Positions 8,173-16,628 of a stretch of 21,453 nt of DNA are shown piece by piece. The DNA comes from Euryarchaeota archaeon UBA106. GTDB lineage: Archaea; Thermoplasmatota; Poseidoniia; Poseidoniales; Thalassarchaeaceae. The stretch's first letter is position 1. The number at the start of each line of letters is the position of its first letter. The position numbers were made by a program, and so were the translations under genes. Below the pieces are notes generated by a model. It made no database searches and was not told the origin of the DNA. It saw only the letters and a list, made by a program, of their open reading frames with translations. The stretch is taken from contig DAOJ01000036.1 of the NCBI GenBank assembly GCA_002502365.1, forward strand, positions 809 through 22,261, in the 5' to 3' direction.

Positions 8173-11100
8173 ATGGGGCAGAGAATCGCGCTAACGTTGA
8201 TTGGAATTTTCCTAATTTCTCTAATACCAGCCTCCGATATCCAATTCACGGACACAGAGGACACTATCGAGAGATTGGAGCCCATAGCAAAGAGAGTAGA
8301 GATTCCTTCAGATCCCGACTCAATCCAGGACTTAGGCTCTCCCAAGGTGTCCCATGGATACGAAAGAATTCGTGAAAATTTTGCGGATTCCAGTATTGGA
8401 ATTTTTACTGAACATGGTCTAATTCCATCAGTGCATTTATCCAAGTCTCTTTCCCAACCTCGGGAAGATTTAGCCATGGTTATCGTTGACGGTAATGAAG
8501 GAATATGGGATGCACGCTTAGCAATCGAATCAACCGAATCGGTGGAAATTCGTACGACTATTCCTCCTTCTGGATTTCTCGTACAGGGTTCTGCAATAGA
8601 TTTACAAAATTTGAAACTAAATCCAGTGGTTGTTTCGGTTCACCCCGTCCCTATTGGAATTCTTGTTCATCCATTACTAACTGTGGTGGAGGAGGGCTCA
8701 ATCATGGTAGAAATTCTCGGCTGGAAGAACGATGAGTTACGCAGGCAGATGGAACCTGGAATTGGTCTGGAAGGTTCCCTTGATGAGGTAGCCGAAATCT
8801 GGCTTAATGATCCATGGAGCCCAGAGGAAGGTCGTTATTGGGGGGAAATAGATCTTTCCAATTTAGGAATGATGATGCAACATGTAGCCGTTGCATACGT
8901 AGCACCTTTACCAGTGCTTGAACTCAAGAATAATAATGCCCGTAACCACATGGGAATAGATTCGGTGGAGTCTTTTTTCATAACCGATATTGATGGTACA
9001 GGTCAGATTATTGCTGTTGGCGATTCTGGAATAGACCACGATCATGGCGATTTTAATAATCGTATTTCAGAACGGACTTCCGTCACACCGGGTGACTCCT
9101 CTACAGCGGATTTATCTGACGGTCATGGAACACACGTAGCCTGTACCGTACTTGGTTCTGGAATGAGAAGTAGTGGTTCCTACGAGGGGGTAGCACCAGG
9201 GGCTGAATTGTACTTCCAAGCTATGGAAGATGATGACACCGGTGCGCTTTACAGCTACGGAATCAATAGTATGCTGAACTCAGCCTACAATTCTGGTGCT
9301 CGCCTTCATACAAACAGTTGGGGTGCGGGGAGCGGATTCGGTTCTTATTCAACTCAATCTGAGGATGCAGATGATCGCACTTCTACTTGGGACCAATATT
9401 GGAATCATGAAGGAATGACAGTTCTTTTCGCAGCCGGCAATGAAAGATTCGACGGGGTGTCACCTCCGGGAACCGCCAAGAATGTCATAACGGTCGGTGG
9501 TCACAAAAACCGTTACAGTGGTTCTCCAGATGAGATGTATTACTGGAGCAGCCGTGGTCCAACCGATGATGGACGACTGAAACCCGATGTGGTTGGTCCT
9601 GGGGATGGAGTGCGTTCCTGTCTTTCTCAAGAAGCTCAGTCTGTTGACCAAAATGCTTGGTCAAACAACTACTACATCGAATACAGTGGAACCTCAATGG
9701 CCACTCCTGCAGTTGCCGGTGCTGCGATACTTGTTCGACAGTATCTCATCGAGGTTGCCAACAGACCTGCCCCTCAAGGTGCACTTGTCAAGGCGCTACT
9801 CATCTTAGGGGCAGAAGATATGGGTGCCCGTGATATTCCGAATGATGATGAGGGTTGGGGTAGAGTTAATCTTGTTAATTCCTTGATTCCTGATAGTGAT
9901 GAGGGGATATTTGTAGACGATAGAAGTCGAATATCCTCAGGTCAAACAAATGAATACACATTTGAAATTACAAGAGGCGCTGAACCACTCAAAGTGGTTC
10001 TGGCTTGGTCAGATTATCCCGGTTCTTCCCAATCTACTAACCAATTGAGAAACGACCTAAATCTAGAGGTTATTCATCCCAATGGAGCCGCATTCAAAGG
10101 GAATGTTTTCAACTCTGGTAAATCAATCGCAGGCGGTAACTTCGATGATACCAACAATGTCGAGGTTGTACTTGTGGATAATGCAGGAGTGGGTACTTGG
10201 ACGGTGAGAGTTACAGATGATTACCACGGAGGAAGTAGAGCATGGCAATCCTATGCTATTGCGGTACGAGGTGTTAATGTCAATGACCTGAAACCTGAGC
10301 CAACATTCTCTCCTGATGTATCTCTAAATCCACCAATACCACAGATAGGCGATAATGTTCAGATTGGCGTTACCGTCGAGAACATAGGCGCAGGTTCGGT
10401 ACCAGAATTAGAAGTCATGGCCCGCGCCGATGGTAGTCTAATTTCCACCCAGATTATTTCTCTAACGCCAGGTGAATCAGTACAGGTAGAATGGAATTGG
10501 ACTCCAACTACAGATGGTCTAGTTGATTTGTCATTCCACATTGACCCAAATAATTTGGTTGAGGAATCTAATGAACTGAATAATATACTCACGCAGACGA
10601 TTATCATCAGTGCCCCTGGTGTTAGGTTAACTACTGACGAATCTTTCAAGACATTGCAAGAGGCTGATGACAGTTCTACTTCTTGGCAGATTCTGATGAC
10701 AAATACGGGACTTAACGAAACTAATGCAACAATTTCTGCCACTGCTCCAGTCCGGATTAGTGATGGGGCTCAATTCGATTGGTTCTACTCTTTCACTTCA
10801 AACACATTCAATTTACTTCAAGCCGAGTCTGTAGAAATTGGATTTACACTAATCCATCCTGCTCCTCCTCAACCTGGAACTTATGCTATGACACTAACAG
10901 GAACAGACGTTGAAAACGATATTCAATCTGAATTAAATGTATATTTTGAGGTTCCAGTTCTTTCCGCTGCAGATGTACAAATTACAACTGGGCAAATATC
11001 AGTCAGTCCAATTTCTCAAACCCAAATCCAAGTTTATGTTTCCAATGAAGGTAATGGGCCACAAACATATGATGTAGAACTTAGTTCACCTGCAGGTTGG

Positions 11101-12663
11101 CATCTAGGTTTGGATTCACTAGGCGCTTTCGAAGGGTCATCTCATGGCTCAACTGGAACACTTGCTGTTGGCCAAAGTAGAGTCGTTGACATTACTGTGA
11201 ATCCTCCCGGAGCCATGATTCCAGCAGGTTCTGTTTTTGATGCTGGATTGACTATACATTCACGAGTTAGCACTGAATCTTGGTCGGTTCCTATCCCCTT
11301 GGAAATTATGGCTATTGACAGAGTCACTACAACTCCCATAAGTGACGGAACCGAATACGAGGTATCTCCTTATGAGACACTCGAATTAGAAATTCAATTC
11401 CTCAATAACGGCAATAGAGATCTGACCATGACACCGTACCAGAGGGGAATCCCCTCAGGCTGGTCAATAACAGGTGGAATGTCGACTCTAAACGCCCCAG
11501 CCGGCGAATCAACCACCTGGTCGGTAACCCTCCAAGGTAATGGTCTTGCAACTAGTGGAGATTTCAAACTTAGATTCGCCACAGAAGATGGTTTCTCAAT
11601 AGATTGGAATCGGACAATAGACGTCCTTTCAGCGGCTGTCCCAAGTCTTGCCTTCAATCAGGTAGTATTGGCTGATGGAACATCATCAGATACTCCCTTA
11701 GGTGTGGGCGCTCATCCGGTTGGTACCAGTTTTGATTTAGCTTGGAAGGTTGAGAATGAAGGGACCTCCACTTGGCGACCCAGTACTTCGATTATTGTTC
11801 CAAATGATGAATGGACAGCAAATTGCCCCACTTCTCCTTCTACCCTTGATCCTGGTACTAGTAGCATAATTTGGTGCACAGTTTTGATTCCATTATCTGA
11901 ACAAGCAGGTTCAGAACCCACAGTATCACTCCGTATGGAGGGTGAGGGAGTTGTCGTGGAAAATTCGATAACACTGCTGGTAGATTCAGTCTCTGCTGTG
12001 GTTTGGAATCTACGTGATAATCCAATAGTGAATCAAGCAGTAACTGAAGTTTCTATGACTGTAGACATACAGAATATCGGAAACTCTGAGATAAATCACG
12101 TTCTTGCGATAAACGCTCCAGATGGTTGGAATGCTTTCATTAATGACGAACTAATTGTCAGACTTAGTCCCGGAGAATCTAGGTCCATAGTATTCGAATT
12201 TACTCCAAAAACTGGTAAGGATGGCACTATAGAGTTGACATTGAAGAATGCTGAAACTATCCAAGATTCAACTTTCACTTTTGAGGTCGAAGTAATTCCA
12301 ACATCTGCTGAGGACGAGGATATCATTTCAACATTAATTCCAATCCTAGGTATGCTGTTGTTGGTTGTAATTTTAGGCGGCGGATTCTTTGTATTCCGCC
12401 AAAGAGGAGGTGATTTACAATCAATGGTTTCAAGCCAGAGAATCAGCTCAATCACAGAGTCTCTCAATCGAAGAGAAACTCAATCAGGTTCTGGAATAGA
12501 ATGTTGGGTTTGCAGTGACGATATTTTTGTTGGAGACGCACTTGCTTGCAATAACTGTGGGGCTCGATATCATAGGCCGGGGCAAGTCGGTGGCTGTGAT
12601 GTTCTTTCCGTCGGACGTTGCCTCAATTGTGACGCAGATTGGAGTGAATTAGTTGATGCATAA
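8173..12663 (+). CDS. Membrane-anchored subtilisin-like serine protease (S8) with Ig-like modules and cytosolic RING-like zinc finger
   Basis: A 1496-residue protein. It has a signal peptide (about 1-24) and a propeptide-like region to about 270. An S8 catalytic domain follows with D284 (AVGDSGID), H318 (DGHGTHVA), oxyanion N423 (AAGNE) and S508 (GTSMATPAVAG); all are present, so it should be active. A jelly-roll domain at about 572-700 (GTWTVRVTDDYHGG) resembles that of KP-43-type subtilases. Six beta-sandwich modules follow: CARDB (about 710-815), then NEW3/CARDB-like modules to about 1378. A membrane span covers about 1383-1408. The 88-residue cytosolic tail ends in eight spaced ligands, C1444, C1447, C1459, C1462, H1467, C1475, C1483 and C1486, which is a RING-like C3HC4 order. 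The likely role is digestion of extracellular protein at the cell surface. The SD is weak (GGGGG at 8161-8165) and partly paired in a small hairpin, 8150-8162 (CCAAT/ATTGG). Confidence 0.93.
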   Translation: MGQRIALTLIGIFLISLIPASDIQFTDTEDTIERLEPIAKRVEIPSDPDSIQDLGSPKVSHGYERIRENFADSSIGIFTEHGLIPSVHLSKSLSQPREDLAMVIVDGNEGIWDARLAIESTESVEIRTTIPPSGFLVQGSAIDLQNLKLNPVVVSVHPVPIGILVHPLLTVVEEGSIMVEILGWKNDELRRQMEPGIGLEGSLDEVAEIWLNDPWSPEEGRYWGEIDLSNLGMMMQHVAVAYVAPLPVLELKNNNARNHMGIDSVESFFITDIDGTGQIIAVGDSGIDHDHGDFNNRISERTSVTPGDSSTADLSDGHGTHVACTVLGSGMRSSGSYEGVAPGAELYFQAMEDDDTGALYSYGINSMLNSAYNSGARLHTNSWGAGSGFGSYSTQSEDADDRTSTWDQYWNHEGMTVLFAAGNERFDGVSPPGTAKNVITVGGHKNRYSGSPDEMYYWSSRGPTDDGRLKPDVVGPGDGVRSCLSQEAQSVDQNAWSNNYYIEYSGTSMATPAVAGAAILVRQYLIEVANRPAPQGALVKALLILGAEDMGARDIPNDDEGWGRVNLVNSLIPDSDEGIFVDDRSRISSGQTNEYTFEITRGAEPLKVVLAWSDYPGSSQSTNQLRNDLNLEVIHPNGAAFKGNVFNSGKSIAGGNFDDTNNVEVVLVDNAGVGTWTVRVTDDYHGGSRAWQSYAIAVRGVNVNDLKPEPTFSPDVSLNPPIPQIGDNVQIGVTVENIGAGSVPELEVMARADGSLISTQIISLTPGESVQVEWNWTPTTDGLVDLSFHIDPNNLVEESNELNNILTQTIIISAPGVRLTTDESFKTLQEADDSSTSWQILMTNTGLNETNATISATAPVRISDGAQFDWFYSFTSNTFNLLQAESVEIGFTLIHPAPPQPGTYAMTLTGTDVENDIQSELNVYFEVPVLSAADVQITTGQISVSPISQTQIQVYVSNEGNGPQTYDVELSSPAGWHLGLDSLGAFEGSSHGSTGTLAVGQSRVVDITVNPPGAMIPAGSVFDAGLTIHSRVSTESWSVPIPLEIMAIDRVTTTPISDGTEYEVSPYETLELEIQFLNNGNRDLTMTPYQRGIPSGWSITGGMSTLNAPAGESTTWSVTLQGNGLATSGDFKLRFATEDGFSIDWNRTIDVLSAAVPSLAFNQVVLADGTSSDTPLGVGAHPVGTSFDLAWKVENEGTSTWRPSTSIIVPNDEWTANCPTSPSTLDPGTSSIIWCTVLIPLSEQAGSEPTVSLRMEGEGVVVENSITLLVDSVSAVVWNLRDNPIVNQAVTEVSMTVDIQNIGNSEINHVLAINAPDGWNAFINDELIVRLSPGESRSIVFEFTPKTGKDGTIELTLKNAETIQDSTFTFEVEVIPTSAEDEDIISTLIPILGMLLLVVILGGGFFVFRQRGGDLQSMVSSQRISSITESLNRRETQSGSGIECWVCSDDIFVGDALACNNCGARYHRPGQVGGCDVLSVGRCLNCDADWSELVDA

Positions 12664-12665
12664 AT

Positions 12666-12685
12666 CGCGACCCTATGGGGTCGCG
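12666..12685 (+). terminator. Perfect inverted repeat just after the protease stop codon
   Basis: CGCGACCC (12666-12673), loop TATG, GGGTCGCG (12678-12685): an 8-base-pair GC-rich stem starting 2 bases after the TAA at 12661-12663. No T-run follows. It closely resembles the repeat at 8100 (shared GACC...GGTC core around a TA-containing loop), which also follows a stop codon. It may be a 3' end, a processing element or a protein-binding palindrome. Confidence 0.35.
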
Positions 12686-12726
12686 TAGCCCGAAGCCCTT
12701 AGAGGGGCCGGATTGTCCGAGGCGTG

Positions 12727-15411
12727 ATGAGTAGTGCATCTTCGGCTCGGCTGTTGACGGTTTTACTCGTAATTACCATGCTTTCTCCTTTTGTTCAGGC
12801 TGATATTGATCCTAGGCTTTCTGCTAGCCCCATGGCTCAGGAAGCGGATGCGGATAATCCGGCAGAATATACCATCACCATTCACAATGATGGAGATGAT
12901 GATATGGCGGTCAGCCTAAGCACCCAACAGGATGCTTCAAACTGTAATGGATTCACTTCGAACATAGAGCAGCTTTCAGGCACAGTAGGGGGTGGCTCAT
13001 CGGAACAGGTTACACTTACAGTGACAGTGAACGATCAAGCAAATGGTGATTGTGAGACCACAGTTCAGGCTACTGCAACAGTAGCAGGAGGCGCCCCCGG
13101 GGCTCCTCAGAATGCAGATATCACAGTTACAACAACAGCCGGGGACGGAGGCGGTCTTTACGCGATAACACTCACAACCGATGAAACCGATGTTGAATTT
13201 GATGGAACTGATTCAGTAGTTTGGGACGTAGTAGTTGAAAACACAGGTGAACAGCAGGCAAATGTACAATTGGAGATGAATAGCGATAATGATTGCGAAT
13301 CAGATGACCTAACTGCTGAAGTAGATCCAGCGGTGGTTCAATTAGATTCAGGAGATACTGAAACAGTTGAGGTAACCGTTGAAGTTCCAGATGGTAGTTC
13401 TACAGAAGCAGGACAGCATTGCTTCATATTGACGGGCTCTGTAACTAACGATCCTAACCAAGCTGATAGAGCAGGAGATAACTTAAGTCTAAGGCTAAAT
13501 GTTCCAGAGGTAAAGGAATGTGAAGGTTCACTACAAACCTCCTCTCACAACCTTGATCCAGATCAAACAGCAACAAACAGTTTCGAAGTAGAGAATGTTG
13601 GAAACACCGAATGGACTGTTCAAATGCAGGCTCAATCACCAGGTACGGACATATCGGGTTGGATAGATTTTGACAGTCCAAAATCAGCACTACTGGCCAA
13701 ACCTGGAAATTCTGATGATAGTCATATTTTCACTTTCTCGGTAACTCCAGATGATTCTGTAGAAGCGGGCTCTCAAATTGAAATTAAAATCCAAGGGCGT
13801 TCTAGCACAGGTATTGGCTGTGAACAAACTCTCACTGTCACAATAGGCCAAATTCATGATGCTAGAATGAGTCTGAGTACTTCCAAACTTTCCAATGTAG
13901 AACCGGGAAGTTCAGATTCAGTAACGTTAACGATAGAAAATCGTGGAAATGGCTTAGACACATTTTCTCTTACTACAATGGACCTACCAGAGGGCTGGCA
14001 AATTTCATTTTCTCAATCATCCATAACTATCAATAGCAAGCACAATTCTAACAATGAAGCGTCTTTGACAGCTACTGTAAATGTCCCATCAAATGCTCTA
14101 GCAGGAGATAATGAGGTAGAATTTGGAGTTACAGTTAGCGGCTCAACAACAATTCTGCATAGTCGGGTTCTGACTGTTTCAGTTGCTGCGAGGCACGACC
14201 TCACAGCAGATATGCTTTCTACTCAACAAACGGGCCGTTCAGGACAGATTGTTCAATTCCCAATAGATATCAAAAATATTGGAAATATTCGAGACACGTT
14301 CAAACTTCAAGTCTGTGATCCCGGTGATCAGACAGGATGTAATCCTCCAATGTGGGCATCTTCATATTCGGACTCGTCTGGAAACTCGATTACTCAAATT
14401 ATCCTTGACCCAGGTGAATCAAAGAGAGTATTTCTCGATGTGACTGTTGAAGGAGAGGAAGATGCGGATTCAGTCACCATACTTTCTAGAGTTGCTATTT
14501 TCGGTACAAGTGAAAAGATAGAACAATCGGTAAGTGTGATTGTATCAAATTATGACTATGGTATGGCTATTTCTCCGGAGATGCCAGGTTCAACTCCTGG
14601 TCAATTGAATGTTGTCCTTCCTCCGGGAGGGGTTACTCAGATGAATTTCTGGATTGAAAACACTGGCAACTTTCCTGGCGGCGACAAAGCTGTGATTTCC
14701 ATGACTGGAATGGAGTCTTCTGTGCTCCGAAGAGTCCTGATTAACGGAGTTGCAATCGACGATAATGTAGTTATTCAATCAGGTGAGAGACTATTGGTCA
14801 CTATCGAATTAGAGGTTCTTGAAGGAGTATCAAGTGGCACAACTGGCATTGTGAAGGTCAGTGCATCCTCCGAAAAGAATGCCGCTGAAAGCACTAGTAT
14901 AGACCTTATTTTTGAAGTTAGAACTATTCATGATTTACAATTTACTTTGGAGGGTGAAGACGAATTAACTACTAACGAAAAGGAAAGTGTTGAGTTTATT
15001 TTGCATGTAACCAATCACGGAAACATTATCGAAACTGTTCAAGTTCTTTCCAGTGACTCTCTAAGAGGTTGGACTGTCAATGTTATAGAAGATGAATTCG
15101 AACTTGCTCCTGGAGAATCAGAAACAATAATCGTTAGGGTTACTCCACCTGCTGCAATGGTTCAGGATGATAATTACCGATTTACAATAACAGTTCAACC
15201 AAAGGGTATGCCTGTTGCAGGCGAACCGATTGATCTAGAAGTCACCGCAGAAGTCTCATCTGGATTAAATTGGTTGAGTGATGAAAATGAGCAAATCCTG
15301 ATTTACGGATTAACTGCAATCGGTGGATTATTGGTGGTAGTTTTGTTCTTTAGATCTAGAGCCGAAAATCGCAGAATACTTCAAGCATTGGATAACGAAT
15401 CAACTGACTGA
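12727..15411 (+). CDS. Membrane-anchored surface protein of seven Ig-like (NEW3/CARDB-type) modules
   Basis: 894 residues from ATG; a GTG directly before it (12724) is an equally possible start. A signal peptide ends near VQADI (about residue 27). Seven modules of roughly 105-125 residues follow, each with the 'v.v.N.Gn....v.l' strand pattern and a PGES/PGSS-type turn typical of NEW3 (NPCBM-associated) and CARDB domains. Clear examples are ENRGNGLDTFSLT, KNIGNIRDTFKLQ and TNHGNIIETVQVL. Modules 1, 2, 3 and 5 each carry two cysteines, so four intramodule disulfides are likely. A membrane span at about 855-875 is followed by a short charged tail of about 19 residues with no zinc-binding motif, unlike the protease upstream. 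No catalytic domain is visible. It is probably a structural, adhesive or scaffold surface protein; its modules resemble those of the neighbouring protease. Confidence 0.87.
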   Translation: MSSASSARLLTVLLVITMLSPFVQADIDPRLSASPMAQEADADNPAEYTITIHNDGDDDMAVSLSTQQDASNCNGFTSNIEQLSGTVGGGSSEQVTLTVTVNDQANGDCETTVQATATVAGGAPGAPQNADITVTTTAGDGGGLYAITLTTDETDVEFDGTDSVVWDVVVENTGEQQANVQLEMNSDNDCESDDLTAEVDPAVVQLDSGDTETVEVTVEVPDGSSTEAGQHCFILTGSVTNDPNQADRAGDNLSLRLNVPEVKECEGSLQTSSHNLDPDQTATNSFEVENVGNTEWTVQMQAQSPGTDISGWIDFDSPKSALLAKPGNSDDSHIFTFSVTPDDSVEAGSQIEIKIQGRSSTGIGCEQTLTVTIGQIHDARMSLSTSKLSNVEPGSSDSVTLTIENRGNGLDTFSLTTMDLPEGWQISFSQSSITINSKHNSNNEASLTATVNVPSNALAGDNEVEFGVTVSGSTTILHSRVLTVSVAARHDLTADMLSTQQTGRSGQIVQFPIDIKNIGNIRDTFKLQVCDPGDQTGCNPPMWASSYSDSSGNSITQIILDPGESKRVFLDVTVEGEEDADSVTILSRVAIFGTSEKIEQSVSVIVSNYDYGMAISPEMPGSTPGQLNVVLPPGGVTQMNFWIENTGNFPGGDKAVISMTGMESSVLRRVLINGVAIDDNVVIQSGERLLVTIELEVLEGVSSGTTGIVKVSASSEKNAAESTSIDLIFEVRTIHDLQFTLEGEDELTTNEKESVEFILHVTNHGNIIETVQVLSSDSLRGWTVNVIEDEFELAPGESETIIVRVTPPAAMVQDDNYRFTITVQPKGMPVAGEPIDLEVTAEVSSGLNWLSDENEQILIYGLTAIGGLLVVVLFFRSRAENRRILQALDNESTD

Positions 15412-15532
15412 GACGAACCCTTCAGTGAGGAGAAATCCAAAGGTCGAAAGTTTCCATTCTATTGTCTGTGCTCGGCATCCTCAATGAACGCACGGTTATG
15501 CTTATGACCGTATTTTCGGTGGCCGACTCTGC

Positions 15533-15549
15533 CGGTCCCTACGGGACCG
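15533..15549 (+). promoter_or_regulatory. Perfect hairpin in the nuo operon leader
   Basis: CGGTCCC (15533-15539), loop TAC, GGGACCG (15543-15549): a 7-base-pair stem ending two bases before the AGGTG (15552-15556) that serves nuoA. It sits in the 151-base gap 15412-15562. That gap otherwise holds only A/T-rich stretches (for example around 15496-15520) that could be a TATA box; I cannot place a promoter with confidence. Here the stem does not cover the ribosome-binding site, in contrast to the hairpin at 3142. It is likely to be in the mRNA leader of the operon, or an operator. Confidence 0.4.
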
Positions 15550-15562
15550 TCAGGTGTCAGCG

Positions 15563-16009
15563 ATGTCGACGGTCCCAGAAGCATATCTTGCCTTAGCCGT
15601 GATGACCCTTGTTGGCATTGGCTTCCCAGTCATGAGCTTCGTAGCATCTCGCTTCCTGAGACCCACTCCGAGCGCTAATGATAACAACAAATTACGCTCG
15701 ATTCTTCTTCCGGGCTATGAGACTGATCAGAGTCTATACATCAGGAGAGAAAGTACCTACGAATGTGGTGCAGATCCAGTAGGAGATGCGCACATCAATT
15801 TCCACTTCCAATATTATTGGTACGCTATCATCTTCCTCGTATTCGATATTGCATTCATGTTCCTAGCATTTGGAGGAGTAATTGCGATTCAAGATGCAGG
15901 CGGAGATATCGATATTTGGTCAGCGATGATTACCCTAACAGTATTCATCGTCTTGATGAGTCTTGGTGTTTGGCATGTATTCCGCAAGCGTGGTAGAATT
16001 TACATCTGA
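15563..16009 (+). CDS. nuoA: NADH-quinone oxidoreductase subunit A
   Basis: 148 residues, with three membrane spans (about 8-29, 84-108 and 118-140) and the hallmark YECG (66-69) in the loop between spans 1 and 2, followed by the HFQYYWYAIIFLVFD segment. NuoA sits where the peripheral arm meets the membrane arm of complex I, and its loop helps close the quinone chamber. I chose the ATG at 15563 because AGGTG (15552-15556) is 6 bases before it; a GTG at 15554 overlaps that site. Oddities: by hand alignment, the Glu usually found two residues after the conserved Asp (FDVE in E. coli) is Ala97 here (FDIA), and the Glu of the third span is also absent. First gene of the operon; GAGGTGAT for nuoB overlaps its stop. 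Confidence 0.93.
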   Translation: MSTVPEAYLALAVMTLVGIGFPVMSFVASRFLRPTPSANDNNKLRSILLPGYETDQSLYIRRESTYECGADPVGDAHINFHFQYYWYAIIFLVFDIAFMFLAFGGVIAIQDAGGDIDIWSAMITLTVFIVLMSLGVWHVFRKRGRIYI

Positions 16010-16018
16010 GGTGATTGA

Positions 16019-16615
16019 ATGAGTGAAGAACCCCCAAACTTCTCGGTTTTCAATAGCAGACTTCTTGTTGACACAGTAGGTGATGTAACCGATGAGGCAC
16101 TTAAGGCAAGTCGAATGAAGGAAGTTATTGGAGTCCTTGGCGGTCGCCTATTCAATTGGGGTCAACGAAAGTCCCTGTTCCCTCTTCACCTTGGAATCAA
16201 ATGCTGCGCTTTAGAAATGGCTGCAGCAGGTGCTAGTAGATTCGATGCGGAGAGGTTCGGTGTTTTCTTCCGATCTAGCCCTAGGCAGTGTGATGTTTTA
16301 TTGGTAAACGGACCTATTTCTAAGAAATTTGCAGACCCAATTGTACGACTTTGGGAGCAAATGCCAGAACCAAAATGGTGTATTGCAATGGGCGAGTGTG
16401 CGATTTCTGGCGGCCCTTATTTCCAGTCTTACAATATCCTTGAGGGAGTTGACACAGTAATTCCTGTTGACGTGTATATTCCAGGATGTCCTCCTCGCCC
16501 AGAGGCATTAATCGATGGTTTCGGGAAATTACGAGAGAAGATTATCCGCATCGGAGGGCTACCCAGTGAAGTCCGACCGATGAGCGAAGCACCGCTAATT
16601 ATCGGGGACGAGTGA
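16019..16615 (+). CDS. nuoB: NADH-quinone oxidoreductase subunit B (N2 cluster subunit)
   Basis: 198 residues, soluble, of usual length for NuoB. It holds the terminal [4Fe-4S] cluster N2, which hands electrons to the quinone. The four expected ligands are present: the adjacent pair C62-C63 (GIKCCALEM), C127 (MGECA) and C157 (PGCPPRPE). The FDAERFG and RSSPRQCD segments are also typical of the family. The SD GAGGTGAT (16008-16015) precedes the ATG at the usual distance and overlaps the nuoA stop, so the genes are translationally coupled. The N-terminal 35 residues are more variable. Nothing is missing for activity. Confidence 0.96.
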   Translation: MSEEPPNFSVFNSRLLVDTVGDVTDEALKASRMKEVIGVLGGRLFNWGQRKSLFPLHLGIKCCALEMAAAGASRFDAERFGVFFRSSPRQCDVLLVNGPISKKFADPIVRLWEQMPEPKWCIAMGECAISGGPYFQSYNILEGVDTVIPVDVYIPGCPPRPEALIDGFGKLREKIIRIGGLPSEVRPMSEAPLIIGDE

Positions 16616-16628
16616 AGGGGGATTTTGA

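Noticed and set aside
8166..8375. A 69-codon + strand frame overlapping the start of the protease gene
   Set aside because: The overlapping frame at 8173 encodes a clear signal peptide and leads into an intact S8 protease. The short frame is a composition by-product.
7992..8477. A 161-codon open frame on the minus strand spanning the gap between two + strand genes
   Set aside because: It overlaps the ends of two well-supported genes, shows no recognisable family, and has no ribosome-binding site that I can see. It is most likely an antisense shadow.
8100..12685. Inverted repeats at 8100 and 12666 as bacterial-type intrinsic terminators
   Set aside because: They have strong stems but no following T-run, and archaeal termination depends mainly on T-runs rather than hairpins. 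I kept them as boundary elements with low confidence in the terminator label.
15554..15562. GTG at 15554 as the nuoA start
   Set aside because: It overlaps the AGGTG that is well placed for the ATG at 15563, and it has no better ribosome-binding site upstream, where the hairpin lies.
15412..15562. A tRNA or small RNA gene in the longest intergenic gap
   Set aside because: I see no cloverleaf arms, no T-loop GTTCRANNC-like sequence and no long conserved structure. Only the 15533 hairpin and A/T-rich patches are visible.
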